Made by a program: the position numbers and the translations under genes. A stretch of 64,000 nucleotides of DNA from a bacterium (lineage in GTDB: Bacteria; Bacteroidota; Bacteroidia; Cytophagales; Cyclobacteriaceae), in assembly GCA_024743255.1 (NCBI GenBank), contig JANSWY010000009.1, positions 50,284 through 114,283 on the forward strand. The letters are read 5' to 3'. Below the pieces are notes generated by a model that saw nothing but the letters and a program-made list of their open reading frames with translations, was not told where the DNA came from and made no database searches. The first letter of the stretch is position 1; every line of letters begins with the position of its first letter. Positions 47,695 to 57,027 of this stretch are shown here, piece by piece.

Positions 47695-48699
47695 CTACCC
47701 TTCCACTTCATTATAATCGCCAATACTCACATCAACTGGCGTGTTCTGAAAGATAACGAATTTTCCTACCATAGAGTTTGTCATGTTTGTGTTTGATACC
47801 TTGGTATGATCACCTATTATGGAATTTTTCACAATAGATTCTGAAATTTTAGTATCATCTCCAATGCTCACATGTGGACCAACTACAGAATTTTGAATAG
47901 TAACATTTTCCCCAATATATACTGGTTTTATAACTACAGAATCAACAATAGAAGCGGTTTCTGCGATTAATTGTTCTCCTTTAATAAATTCCAGGTATCT
48001 CTTATTTGCATCTACTGCAGCTTTTTTATTTCCGCAATCCAACCACTCGTCAACTTTTCCGGGTTTGAATTGAGTTCCCTTCTGCTTAAGGTTTTCCAGT
48101 ACTACTGTCAATTGATATTCTCCCCCGGACATTATCTTTTTATCAATAAGATCCTGAATTTCTACCCTTACCTGGCCTCCATTTTTGAAATAGTATATTC
48201 CAATTATTGCCAGATCACTTACAAATTCTTGTGGCTTTTCGACGAAATCTGTTATTGTATTCTCGTTATTAACCTTTATAACTCCATATGCACTTGGATC
48301 TTCCACTTGCTTCACCCAAATAGTGCCATCCACATTTGAATCCAATACGAATTCTGCTTTGAATAAGGTATCTGCAAAAGCTACAATCACTTTTCCTTCA
48401 AGCAATTGTTCAGCACAAAATATAGCATGTGCAGTACCCAATGCCTCTTCCTGGTAACAAATATGCCCTTTTGCTCCAATCCCTTCTGCAATATCTAGTA
48501 GCGACTTTTCAGTTTCTTCACCAAAATCTCCAATCACAAATGCAATGTTCTCAATTTGCTCGTCACAAACTTTTGCAATATCCAAAACCAACCTTTCAAC
48601 AATCGGTTTCCCTGCAATTGGAACTAAAGGTTTTGGAGTTGTTAAAGTATGGGGCCTCAATCTTTTACCCCTTCCCGCCATTGGAATAATTAAATTCAT
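47695..48699 (-). CDS. Sugar nucleotidyltransferase with left-handed beta-helix C-terminus
   Basis: A 334-residue enzyme of the RmlA/GlmU-N type. The nucleotide-binding opening IIPMAGRGKRLRPHTLTTPKPL is at 4-25. It contains the DTLF metal region near 109 and GVIKVNNENTITDFVEKP. Residues about 245-334 are hexapeptide repeats (VYIGENVTIQNSVVGPHVSIGD...) forming a left-handed beta-helix, which may be structural or bear an acetyltransferase-like site. It would form an NDP-sugar for glycan synthesis, in keeping with the flippase gene 36 bases upstream. The sugar is unknown. The next gene follows without a gap. Confidence 0.88.
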   Translation of the reverse strand: MNLIIPMAGRGKRLRPHTLTTPKPLVPIAGKPIVERLVLDIAKVCDEQIENIAFVIGDFGEETEKSLLDIAEGIGAKGHICYQEEALGTAHAIFCAEQLLEGKVIVAFADTLFKAEFVLDSNVDGTIWVKQVEDPSAYGVIKVNNENTITDFVEKPQEFVSDLAIIGIYYFKNGGQVRVEIQDLIDKKIMSGGEYQLTVVLENLKQKGTQFKPGKVDEWLDCGNKKAAVDANKRYLEFIKGEQLIAETASIVDSVVIKPVYIGENVTIQNSVVGPHVSIGDDTKISESIVKNSIIGDHTKVSNTNMTNSMVGKFVIFQNTPVDVSIGDYNEVEG

Positions 48700-48735
48700 A
48701 TCTTCATCTTCAAAAATGTCCCCAAAAATAGGTAA

Positions 48736-50208
48736 TTACCTTTTCAAAATCTGCGAAATATTGACGTTTTCAATTTTAAGGGTTGCTAAAACTAAAACCA
48801 TTAGAATTGAATTATTAACCAGCAATGAAAGCACTCCTTCCAATGGAGAATACTTGTATATTCCGACTGATAGAATGAAAAGTACAACGATGTATAACGA
48901 CCCTTTTACGATTTGGTATGGTATTGGAAAATATTTCTGCCCCATGAAGAAACTAAATACCATCATGACTAAATAGGAAAAAGCTGTTACATATGCGCTA
49001 CCCATGTAACCGTAAACAGGAATTAAAAACCAATTACCAAAAAATGTAATAATTGCGCCAGTGATAGATATGTATGCAGCCCATTTTGTATTATCCGTTA
49101 GTTTATACCAAACAGATAAATTATAAAAAACTCCAAGAAACAGTCCGCCTAGCAATAAATAAGGTACTACATCTAAACCTTCACGATAGACTTCCTGCCT
49201 TAAAAATAAGAGGCCCAATATATCCAGGTTTATCACAACTGCGAATAACAAGATGGCCGCAAATACTACATATCCATGCATCACACGGGAAAATAGCTGA
49301 GGCGAATTTTTATCTTCTGCCTTCGAAAAGAAAAATGGTTCCGCAGCATACCGAAAAGCTTGTATAGAAAGAACCATAAATATCGAAAGTTTATAACATG
49401 CACCAAATACACCTAATGCATCCAGATTTGACAGACCTTGGTAAAACCCATCTGGCAATCTGAATTTCAATATAGCCCGTGATAGCATTTCATTTGTTAC
49501 AGCAGCTAAACCGGTAAAAACTAATGGTAATGCATACTTGAAAATCTTTTTAAGGTTCTGGGAAAGCCATTCAAAGCGATATTTAAATAGAACATCTCCA
49601 AGTAAAAGGAGATAGAAGCCATTAGCAATTAAATTAGAAATGAAAACATATCCCACACCCACTGAAGGGTCATAAAGCTTAAACGGTGCGTAATCAGGCC
49701 ATTTTACTTCCCAGAAGAAAAATAGATTTAGACCGATGTTTAAACCAATATTGAATAGACGGATAAAAGCGAACCGTTTAGCTTTTCCTTCTAATCTTAG
49801 CTTAGCGAATGGAATCGCAACAATGGAATCAATAGCCATGATTGCTGCAAACCAATAGACAAACCGCTCCTGTCCACTATAGCCTAGGAAATCAACAATT
49901 GGAGTCGCCGAAATGATGAGAACCCCTGAAACAACAAGTGCAATCAACAGGATGATACTCTGTACCTGATTGAAGTATGATTGATCTTTCTCCTTTGTAG
50001 AAAATCTAAAATAGGTAGTCTCAAGACCAAATGTATAAATCACATTCAGAAACGCTACATAGGCGTAGAGATCAGTAACAACACCGTACTCGCCGGCTGT
50101 AAAAAATGAAGTATAATATGGAACAAGAAGGTAGTTTAGAGCTCTTCCCAGGATACTACTCACCCCATAAATTGCAGTTTGGCCTGCAAGTTTCCTAATC
50201 TGGCCCAT
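48736..50208 (-). CDS. Polysaccharide/lipid-linked oligosaccharide flippase (MOP superfamily)
   Basis: A 490-residue integral membrane protein with about 14 predicted helices. It starts with the family pattern KLAGQTAIYGVSSILGRALNYLLVPYYTSFF. It probably moves lipid-linked sugars across the inner membrane (Wzx/MurJ-like). MurJ-specific residues cannot be judged by eye. Its neighbour encodes a nucleotidyltransferase, but no glycosyltransferase or polymerase cluster is present, so the glycan is unknown. It follows the enoyl-CoA hydratase gene by 9 bases. Confidence 0.88.
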   Translation of the reverse strand: MGQIRKLAGQTAIYGVSSILGRALNYLLVPYYTSFFTAGEYGVVTDLYAYVAFLNVIYTFGLETTYFRFSTKEKDQSYFNQVQSIILLIALVVSGVLIISATPIVDFLGYSGQERFVYWFAAIMAIDSIVAIPFAKLRLEGKAKRFAFIRLFNIGLNIGLNLFFFWEVKWPDYAPFKLYDPSVGVGYVFISNLIANGFYLLLLGDVLFKYRFEWLSQNLKKIFKYALPLVFTGLAAVTNEMLSRAILKFRLPDGFYQGLSNLDALGVFGACYKLSIFMVLSIQAFRYAAEPFFFSKAEDKNSPQLFSRVMHGYVVFAAILLFAVVINLDILGLLFLRQEVYREGLDVVPYLLLGGLFLGVFYNLSVWYKLTDNTKWAAYISITGAIITFFGNWFLIPVYGYMGSAYVTAFSYLVMMVFSFFMGQKYFPIPYQIVKGSLYIVVLFILSVGIYKYSPLEGVLSLLVNNSILMVLVLATLKIENVNISQILKR

Positions 50209-50217
50209 TAAATGGTA

Positions 50218-51003
50218 TTACTCTCCTTTAAAGTCAGCTTTTCGTTTGGCAAGGAATGCGTCTGTACCTTCTTTGAAATCTGAAGTTCCTGCACATCGTG
50301 CAAATGCATTAGCTTCGGTCTGGTACCCATTTTCATCAGAGTTGAATACGGAATTCACGCAATCAACAACTAGTCCAATAGCAATTGGAGCTTTAGTGGC
50401 AACTTTGGCTAAAATTTCATTTGCTTTCGCAGTTGCAGCTTCTTTGTCGGCTTCAACATAATTGACAAGTCTCAGAGATTTTGCTTCATCAGCACCAATC
50501 ATATCTCCTGTCATCTGTAGTTCAAAGGATTTACCCTTTCCAACATGTTGAGTCAATCTTTGGGTTCCTCCATAACCAGGCACAATCCCAAGATTTACCT
50601 CTGGCTGTCCAAACTTTGCGTTTGTAGTAGCAATTCTCATGTGGCAAGCCATTGCTAACTCACATCCTCCTCCAAGTGCAAAACCATTTACAACAGCGAT
50701 AACCGGAGAATGGCAATTTTCAATTAATTCAAAAATCTCCTGTCCACTTTCTGCGAATTTTCTGGCATTCATCTCATTCAGGCCAGAAAGCTCTTTAATA
50801 TCCGCACCAGCCACAAATGCTTTTTCACCTGCTCCGGTAATAATCACTCCTTTTATATCATGATCATCGTAAACTCCCTGAATGGCAGTTTTTAACTCGG
50901 CTAAGGTAGCCTGATTTAGCGCATTAAGTTTATCTTCTCTGTTGATGGTAATTGTCAAAACACCACCATTTTCAGTCAACTTGATATTTTCAAAGTCTGC
51001 CAT
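50218..51003 (-). CDS. Enoyl-CoA hydratase/isomerase family protein
   Basis: A 261-residue crotonase-fold enzyme, using the ATG at 51003; a TTG at 51018 would add five residues. The oxyanion-hole regions are VAGADIKEL and NGFALGGGCELA. Both catalytic glutamates of true hydratases are present: E in GGGCELAMAC, and E in GQPEVNLGIVPGYGGTQRL. It would hydrate 2-enoyl-CoA in beta-oxidation or in butyrate or amino-acid metabolism. It lies at the head of the long minus-strand run; no other beta-oxidation gene is near. Confidence 0.92.
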   Translation of the reverse strand: MADFENIKLTENGGVLTITINREDKLNALNQATLAELKTAIQGVYDDHDIKGVIITGAGEKAFVAGADIKELSGLNEMNARKFAESGQEIFELIENCHSPVIAVVNGFALGGGCELAMACHMRIATTNAKFGQPEVNLGIVPGYGGTQRLTQHVGKGKSFELQMTGDMIGADEAKSLRLVNYVEADKEAATAKANEILAKVATKAPIAIGLVVDCVNSVFNSDENGYQTEANAFARCAGTSDFKEGTDAFLAKRKADFKGE

Positions 51004-51084
51004 AACAATAGGATTCAAGAGTTGCCAAATATACGAGAGTCATAAGTAAATACAAATAAAACTCTTTGGATGAAAGCAAGGATT

Positions 51085-52032
51085 TTATCCAATAGCATCC
51101 ACCGTTAAATTACTAATAATATCCTTAGTCATTGCCTTAAGATCAAATGACGGCTTCCAATCCCAGTCTGCTCTTGCGTTAGCATCATTAATGCTATCTG
51201 GCCAGGATTGAGCAATATCTTCTCTGAAATCAGGATTATAGGTTACTTCAAATTCGGGTATTATCTCCTTTATCTCGGCTGCTATTTCAGCCGGAGTAAA
51301 TGACATTCCAGCAATATTATAACTAGATCTGATTTTAATATCATCAGGATCCGCATTCATAATATCTATTGTCGCTTTTACTGCGTCATTCATATACATC
51401 ATAGGCAATGAAGTATTTGAACTTATGTAGCATTCATAAGATTCCCCTTTTGTTGCCTTGAAAAATATATCAACCGCATAATCAGTAGTTCCACCTCCAG
51501 GAGCCGACTTGTACCCTATCAATCCAGGATATCTCAAGCTTCTCACATCTACACCATATTTCTGATGATAATAATCGCACCATCTCTCTCCAGCAAGTTT
51601 ACTGATCCCATACACCGTAGTTGGGTTCATCAATGTATTTTGAGGTGTATTCACTTTTGGGGTATCTGGTCCGAATACTGCAATTGAACTTGGCCAATAA
51701 ACTTGTTTGATCAAACCATCTTTAGCTGCTTCAAGAACATAAAGAAGACTATCCATATTTAATTGCCATGCGAATGTGGGGTTTTGTTCTCCCTTTGCGG
51801 ATAAAATTGCGGCCAAATGATAAACATCTGTAATATTATGTTTTTTCAGAATTGATCTAAACGCATCATTGTCCATGATATTTAGATTTTCGAAAGGACC
51901 ATCACTTAAAGGACCAGATGGGGAATTAATATCTGAGGCTATGACATTATCCGTACCATACAGCTCACGCAATTGCATCGTCAACTCAGTACCAAGCTGA
52001 CCGCATGCACCTATCACTAAGATGTTTTTCAT
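51085..52032 (-). CDS. NAD-dependent epimerase-type L-threonine 3-dehydrogenase
   Basis: A 315-residue extended short-chain dehydrogenase. The NAD motif GACGQLG is at 8-14 and the catalytic pair is Y141-x3-K145 (YGISK). The whole sequence follows the SDR-type threonine dehydrogenases of Bacteroidota (RSLRYPGLIGYKSAPGGGTTDYAVDIF). It would oxidise L-threonine to 2-amino-3-oxobutyrate, the substrate of Kbl, whose gene is divergent 388 bases away. That context favours this over a UDP-sugar epimerase. It is separate from the enoyl-CoA hydratase gene by 81 bases. Confidence 0.82.
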   Translation of the reverse strand: MKNILVIGACGQLGTELTMQLRELYGTDNVIASDINSPSGPLSDGPFENLNIMDNDAFRSILKKHNITDVYHLAAILSAKGEQNPTFAWQLNMDSLLYVLEAAKDGLIKQVYWPSSIAVFGPDTPKVNTPQNTLMNPTTVYGISKLAGERWCDYYHQKYGVDVRSLRYPGLIGYKSAPGGGTTDYAVDIFFKATKGESYECYISSNTSLPMMYMNDAVKATIDIMNADPDDIKIRSSYNIAGMSFTPAEIAAEIKEIIPEFEVTYNPDFREDIAQSWPDSINDANARADWDWKPSFDLKAMTKDIISNLTVDAIG

Positions 52033-52158
52033 TAATGTTGTTTATTAGAACCACAAAAATAGAATTCCTAAGGTTCCTGTCTAAATAATTTTTCATTTTT
52101 CCCACCTCTCGTGAATTAATCAATTGTAAATTTGAGCCAAAATGTGCCCTTTCAGACA

Positions 52159-52410
52159 ATGGAAACAACTTTCGAAGAATATTTGCACGCAAAGAAAATT
52201 GATGCAAAAGCATTTAAAAGAAGCAATTCAACTCAATATGATGAATTGAAAAACATTTTTGATCAGGTTCATCCTAACAGTTTTACTGCTCAGAAACTTT
52301 TCTTGATAAATGATATTAGAAGAAATAACCCATTAAAAGAGGAAACAATTACTTCTGAAAAGCCAAAATCTCAGGCAAAACCAAAAATTAAAATCAGACC
52401 CAAAAAGTAA
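52159..52410 (+). CDS. Small conserved-looking cytosolic protein upstream of kbl
   Basis: An 83-residue protein from the ATG at 52159; TTG 52132 and GTG 52144 are alternatives. The first 55 residues look helical (TFEEYLHAKKIDAKAFK, YDELKNIFDQVHPNSF). The tail is lysine/proline-rich (KPKSQAKPKIKIRPKK) and could bind nucleic acid. It ends 9 bases before kbl, so both are probably on one transcript. I do not recognise a family or function. Confidence 0.7.
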   Translation: METTFEEYLHAKKIDAKAFKRSNSTQYDELKNIFDQVHPNSFTAQKLFLINDIRRNNPLKEETITSEKPKSQAKPKIKIRPKK

Positions 52411-52419
52411 ATAAACAAC

Positions 52420-53610
52420 ATGTACAATTCATTAAAGTCTAAACTTGAAAAAGAAATCAGCGAGATTAAGGAAGCTGGTCTCTACAAACAGGAACGCATT
52501 ATTAGCTCGCCTCAGGATGCAGTAATCAAATTGCAGGATGGCAGTGAAGTAATCAATTTCTGTGCTAATAACTATCTAGGGTTATCATCTCACCCTGAGG
52601 TGGTCAAAGTAGCAAAAGAAACAATTGATACACACGGGTTTGGTATGTCCTCTGTAAGATTCATCTGTGGAACCCAAGATATCCACAAGTTACTTGAAGC
52701 CAAAATTTCAGAATTCCTGGGAACTGAAGATACCATTCTTTATGCCGCAGCATTTGATGCAAATGGTGGAGTTTTCGAACCACTTCTTGGTCCGGAAGAT
52801 GCAATTATATCGGATGAACTTAACCATGCTTCTATTATTGACGGAGTTCGTTTATGCAAAGCACAGAGATACAGATATAAAAACAATGACATGGCAGACC
52901 TTGAAGCTAAACTGCAGGAAGCTTCAGATGCTAAATGTAAAATCGTTGTAACCGATGGTGTTTTCTCTATGGATGGTACAATTGCGCAACTTGATAAAAT
53001 CTGTGAATTAGCAGAAAAGTATGATGCAGTTGTCATGTCTGACGAATGTCATTCTACTGGTTTCATGGGAAAAACCGGAAGGGGAGTTCACGAACATTGT
53101 GGAGTGATGGGCAAAATGGATATCATCACAGGAACTCTTGGTAAAGCACTTGGTGGCGCTTCCGGAGGTTTTACCAGTGGAAGAAAAGAAATTATTGATA
53201 TTCTACGACAAAGATCAAGACCATATTTGTTCTCAAACACTTTAGCCCCATCTATCACAGGAGCATCTATTGCTGTTCTTGACATGTTAAGTTCAACTAC
53301 TGAATTAAGAGACAAGCTAGAAGAGAACACTAAGTATTTTAGAAGTGAGATGACAAAAGCTGGTTTTGACATAACTCCTGGAGAACATCCAATTGTGCCA
53401 ATCATGCTTTATGATGCGGTTCTGTCACAAAAAATGGCAGCTGCTCTTCTGGAAAAAGGTATTTATGTAATTGGGTTCTATTATCCTGTGGTACCAAAAG
53501 AAAAAGCAAGAATTAGAGTTCAGCTGTCTGCAGTACATGATCGAGTGCACTTAGATAAAGCAATCAAAGCATTTACTGAAGTAGGAAAAGAATTAGGAGT
53601 GATTAGTTAA
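52420..53610 (+). CDS. kbl: Glycine C-acetyltransferase (2-amino-3-ketobutyrate CoA ligase)
   Basis: A 396-residue PLP enzyme of the alpha-oxoamine synthase family. It splits 2-amino-3-oxobutyrate with CoA into glycine and acetyl-CoA. The PLP lysine is K242 in [14 protein letters not shown], and the cofactor aspartate lies in [10 protein letters not shown]. The early [15 protein letters not shown] is typical. Length and residues match E. coli Kbl closely (K244 there). Its likely partner is the SDR threonine dehydrogenase on the other strand. Its stop overlaps the convergent cdaA stop by 4 bases. Confidence 0.95.
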   Translation: MYNSLKSKLEKEISEIKEAGLYKQERIISSPQDAVIKLQDGSEVINFCANNYLGLSSHPEVVKVAKETIDTHGFGMSSVRFICGTQDIHKLLEAKISEFLGTEDTILYAAAFDANGGVFEPLLGPEDAIISDELNHASIIDGVRLCKAQRYRYKNNDMADLEAKLQEASDAKCKIVVTDGVFSMDGTIAQLDKICELAEKYDAVVMSDECHSTGFMGKTGRGVHEHCGVMGKMDIITGTLGKALGGASGGFTSGRKEIIDILRQRSRPYLFSNTLAPSITGASIAVLDMLSSTTELRDKLEENTKYFRSEMTKAGFDITPGEHPIVPIMLYDAVLSQKMAAALLEKGIYVIGFYYPVVPKEKARIRVQLSAVHDRVHLDKAIKAFTEVGKELGVIS

Positions 53611-54491
53611 TTAGCTGGCACTTCAGCTTTTTCTTCTTTAGCCTTTTCAAGCGGAGAATCTGATTTTTTCCGCTTGGATTGCTTCTCAACATCTTCCAGC
53701 AGATATTCATTTATTTCTTTCCTCAATTCCTGAGTAGATAGGTTATTTTTCGCCACACCATCTCTCATGGCACTGATCTGTCCGGTTTCTTCCGAAACTA
53801 CAATTACCAAAGAATCTGTTGTTTCAGACATACCAATAGCGGCCCTGTGCCTCAAGCCATATTGTGCTGGTAAATCATCTCTTTCTGTTACCGGTAGTAT
53901 ACATCTGGCTGCAACAACCCTGCCTTCATGAATGATCACGGCACCATCGTGCAATGGACTGTATTTATTGAAGATTGACATCAGGAGCCTCTTTGAAAGT
54001 ACAGAATCCAAAATATCACCTGACTCAGCATAAAACTTCAATCCACTATTTTTTGAGAATACAATTAAAGCACCTGTGTTTGTGCCACCAAGTGTTTTTG
54101 CGGCTTCAACAACTGGTGAGATGCTGGATCTTATATCCTTACCATTCTGTCTCCAAAAGCTTTTAACTCCTTTGAAAATCTTGCCTTCTTCAAAAACAGT
54201 GGTTTTACCAAGAAGCAGAAGGAACTTCCTGATCTCCTGTTGAAATAATATAATCACCGCTAAAACCCCAACACCCATAAACTCTCCCAAGATAATTGTC
54301 AAAAGCTCCATTTGAGATGCTTTTACAACCTGGAAAATTAGGTACAATGAAAGGAATCCAAGGAACACCCTGATGGCAACACTTCCTTTCATCAACTTGT
54401 AAACCTGATATATCAATAGGGAAACGAATAAAACATCAATGATGTCTACCCATCCAACTTCTAAAAACCCTATTTCAAATAGATATATCAA
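53607..54491 (-). CDS. cdaA: Diadenylate cyclase CdaA
   Basis: A 294-residue membrane enzyme producing c-di-AMP from two ATP. Three hydrophobic segments lie at about 18-35, 38-57 and 61-83. The DAC domain follows at about 100-260, with the catalytic motifs DGA at 182-184 and RHR at 214-216. The tail is charged ([18 protein letters not shown]). The start is a TTG overlapping the folP stop as TTGA, a typical coupled junction. No c-di-AMP phosphodiesterase is in the window. c-di-AMP usually controls potassium and osmotic balance or cell-wall homeostasis. Confidence 0.94.
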   Translation of the reverse strand: MIYLFEIGFLEVGWVDIIDVLFVSLLIYQVYKLMKGSVAIRVFLGFLSLYLIFQVVKASQMELLTIILGEFMGVGVLAVIILFQQEIRKFLLLLGKTTVFEEGKIFKGVKSFWRQNGKDIRSSISPVVEAAKTLGGTNTGALIVFSKNSGLKFYAESGDILDSVLSKRLLMSIFNKYSPLHDGAVIIHEGRVVAARCILPVTERDDLPAQYGLRHRAAIGMSETTDSLVIVVSEETGQISAMRDGVAKNNLSTQELRKEINEYLLEDVEKQSKRKKSDSPLEKAKEEKAEVPAN

Positions 54492-55324
54492 TCGTATGTC
54501 AATTTATAAAGTTTGATTGCTTCCATCGCTTCTTTCACGTCATGAACTCGTAATATCTTGGCTCCATTTACAAGTGCGATGGTATTAAGGATTGATGTCC
54601 CATTTAACGCTTCTTGCGAAGATATTCCTAGTTTTTTATAAATCATGGATTTTCTAGAAATACCTGCTAATAATGGAACGCCCAATACCTTTAAATACCC
54701 TAGTTGTTTAAGCAGGTAATAACTTTGTTCAGCCGTTTTCGCAAAACCAAATCCGGGATCGGCTATTATATCTGTAACACCAAATTCCCGCAATTGATTT
54801 ATTCTTAAGACAAAATAATCCACCAATTCCCCCAAAACGTCATCATATTCCGTCATATTGACCATATTTTGGGGAGTTCCTCTCATATGCATCAAAATAT
54901 AAGGACAACCAAGCTTCCCTATTTCAGCGAACATCTTTGGGTCCAGTTGCCCACCAGAAATATCATTAACAACATCCGCTCCCGATTCAATTGCTTGTCT
55001 GGCAATATTAGATCTGAATGTATCTATTGAAATTAATGCATCAGGAAACTCCTTCTTAAGAACGGCAATATTTCGCATTACTCTTGAACCTTCTTCATCT
55101 TCACTTATATGTTGAGCTCCAGGTCTTGAAGAATATCCACCAATGTCAAGAATTGTAGCACCTTCAGCAAGATGTTTTTCAGCTTGATTTAAGACCTCCT
55201 TTTCAGTTGTTAACTGACCTCCATCGTGAAATGAATCCGGGGTTAGATTCATAATTGCCATCACAATTGGAGTTGAAATATCTATAATTTGTGAAGTAGT
55301 ACCGAGTGTTGTCTGATTATTCAA
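54488..55324 (-). CDS. folP: Dihydropteroate synthase
   Basis: A 278-residue TIM-barrel enzyme that joins p-aminobenzoate to dihydropterin pyrophosphate. The signature MAIMNLTPDSFHDGG is at about 22-36 and GGYSSRPGA near 62-70. DVVNDISGG and GFGFAKTAEQS follow. The length is normal. It is the target of sulfonamides in general; no resistance residue can be judged here. It is coupled to cdaA by a 4-base overlap and divergent from the DUF1599 gene. The pABA supply genes pabB and pabC are at 11-12.6 kb. Confidence 0.95.
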   Translation of the reverse strand: MNNQTTLGTTSQIIDISTPIVMAIMNLTPDSFHDGGQLTTEKEVLNQAEKHLAEGATILDIGGYSSRPGAQHISEDEEGSRVMRNIAVLKKEFPDALISIDTFRSNIARQAIESGADVVNDISGGQLDPKMFAEIGKLGCPYILMHMRGTPQNMVNMTEYDDVLGELVDYFVLRINQLREFGVTDIIADPGFGFAKTAEQSYYLLKQLGYLKVLGVPLLAGISRKSMIYKKLGISSQEALNGTSILNTIALVNGAKILRVHDVKEAMEAIKLYKLTYD

Positions 55325-55383
55325 TTTAAATCCCTTTTTTCTCTTAATTTAGCAATCAATATAGCAACTAAATTAATAAAGAA

Positions 55384-55929
55384 TTGAAAGGAAAAACCCT
55401 TGAAGAGTACAAACATATCATTGCTTCCTGCAAAGACTTGTTTGAAAAGAAGACCAAGGATTACGGGACTGCCTGGAGAATCCTCAGACTAAGCTCAATG
55501 ACGGACCAAATCTTCATAAAAGCACAAAGAATCCGATCAATTCAAGAAAAAGGAACCCAAAAGGTTGATGATGATATCAATGGAGAATTCATCGGCATTA
55601 TTAATTACTGTCTCATCGCAATGATTCAAATGGAATTGTCAGATGAAGATGAAATGGAAATTCCATTTGAAAAATTGGAACCTTTATTCGACAAAAATGC
55701 TTCTGAAACTTTGGATTTACTTGCAAATAAAAATCATGATTATGGTGAAGCATGGAGAGATATGAGAGTTAGCTCCATTACAGACATAATTTTGATGAAG
55801 TTACTCAGAGTAAAGCAGATTGAAGATAATGAAGGAAAAACGATTGTTTCTGAAGGCTTAAGAGCAAATTACCAGGACATGTTAAACTATTCTGTATTCG
55901 CACTCATTCTTTCAGGTTTTGTAAAATAA
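55384..55929 (+). CDS. DUF1599 protein with two tandem copies of the domain
   Basis: A 181-residue protein, opening with a TTG at 55384 since no suitable ATG exists before residue 39. It is an internal duplication. Residues about 12-84 (KKTKDYGTAWRILRLSSMTD) and 104-178 (NKNHDYGEAWRDMRVSSITD) align over most of their length, each with a DYG-x-AW motif and a helical tail. This matches DUF1599, described as a nucleotide-modification-associated domain. The biochemical role in ordinary chromosomes is unknown. It begins an apparent operon with the DoxX-like gene (6 bases) and aroK, and is divergent from folP by 59 bases. Confidence 0.85.
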   Translation: MKGKTLEEYKHIIASCKDLFEKKTKDYGTAWRILRLSSMTDQIFIKAQRIRSIQEKGTQKVDDDINGEFIGIINYCLIAMIQMELSDEDEMEIPFEKLEPLFDKNASETLDLLANKNHDYGEAWRDMRVSSITDIILMKLLRVKQIEDNEGKTIVSEGLRANYQDMLNYSVFALILSGFVK

Positions 55930-55935
55930 TAGGAA

Positions 55936-57027
55936 ATGAATATTCTTAAAGAAATAGCAAAATATATAGTTGGAGGACTATTTATCTTTTCAGGATTAAT
56001 AAAAGTGAATGACCCAGTAGGAACAGCTATTAAAATGGAAGAATACTTTCAGGTTTTTGCTGAAGATTTTGGATCATTTTTCGCAATATTTATTCCAGCG
56101 GCTCTTCCAATAAGTGTCTTTCTGGTTGTATTGGAGGTTGTTATTGGAATTGCAATTCTTATAAACTATCGACCTAAAATCACTATTTGGGTGCTCTCGA
56201 CTCTTATTTTATTTTTCACATTTCTAACATTCTATTCTGCATACTTTAATAAAGTAACTGATTGTGGATGCTTTGGCGATGCTATAAAACTGACTCCATG
56301 GGAAAGCTTTATTAAAGATTTGATTTTAGTGGCTTTCATTGCAATTCTATTTATCAAGAGAAATGCATTCCAGGCTATTATGTCCATTAAGAAATCAGAT
56401 ATTATTGTAGGAATCAGTACTATCCTGTTTTTATTCATTTCTATTCAGGCAATCAGACATTTACCATTCGTTGATTTCAGAACATATAAGATTGGCAACA
56501 ATATCAAGGAATTGATGTCGCCTTCAGAGGAGTTGAGGTATATCTATGTCATGGAAAAAGATGGAGAAAATGTGGAATTAGATCAATACCCAACTGATCC
56601 ATCATATAAATTTAAAGAAATGATTTTGGCGAATCCTGAAGCTCAGCCAAAAATTGTAGATTATTCTATTGAAAATGAAGAAGGTGATTTCACGGAGGAG
56701 TCTTTTACAGGGACTAAACTATTTGTGATTATCTATAATACTTCTAAAGCAAGCACAAGTAATATTTCAGATATCAAGAACTTGGCAAATTCTCTACAAA
56801 AATATCAAATTGACATTTGGGGTTTAACAGCATCCAGTTATACTGATTTTGAAGCATTCAGACATGAGAACCAGTTGGCAATACCTTTCTTTCTGACTGA
56901 TGCAACAGTTTTAAAAACCATGGTTAGGTCCAATCCAGGTTTAGTGTTGGTGAAGAATGGAACAGTATTAGGAAAATGGCATCACAATGATGTGCCAGAT
57001 GCTCAGGGCATTGTTGAATTACTGTAA
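55936..57027 (+). CDS. BT_3928-type DoxX/MauE-like membrane protein with thioredoxin-like tail
   Basis: A 363-residue protein. Residues 1-170 hold about four membrane helices of the DoxX/MauE type, with the invariant-looking CGCFG at 110-114 (TDCGCFGDAIKLTPWESF). A further helix lies near 155-172. The C-terminal 170 residues resemble a thioredoxin/AhpC fold (KLFVIIYNTSKASTSNIS, then AIPFFLTDATVLKTMVRSNPGLVLVKNGTVLGKW), but the CxxC active site is missing. A redox role on the periplasmic side is therefore suggested by the upstream cysteines only. Its stop shares one base with the aroK start. Confidence 0.82.
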   Translation: MNILKEIAKYIVGGLFIFSGLIKVNDPVGTAIKMEEYFQVFAEDFGSFFAIFIPAALPISVFLVVLEVVIGIAILINYRPKITIWVLSTLILFFTFLTFYSAYFNKVTDCGCFGDAIKLTPWESFIKDLILVAFIAILFIKRNAFQAIMSIKKSDIIVGISTILFLFISIQAIRHLPFVDFRTYKIGNNIKELMSPSEELRYIYVMEKDGENVELDQYPTDPSYKFKEMILANPEAQPKIVDYSIENEEGDFTEESFTGTKLFVIIYNTSKASTSNISDIKNLANSLQKYQIDIWGLTASSYTDFEAFRHENQLAIPFFLTDATVLKTMVRSNPGLVLVKNGTVLGKWHHNDVPDAQGIVELL

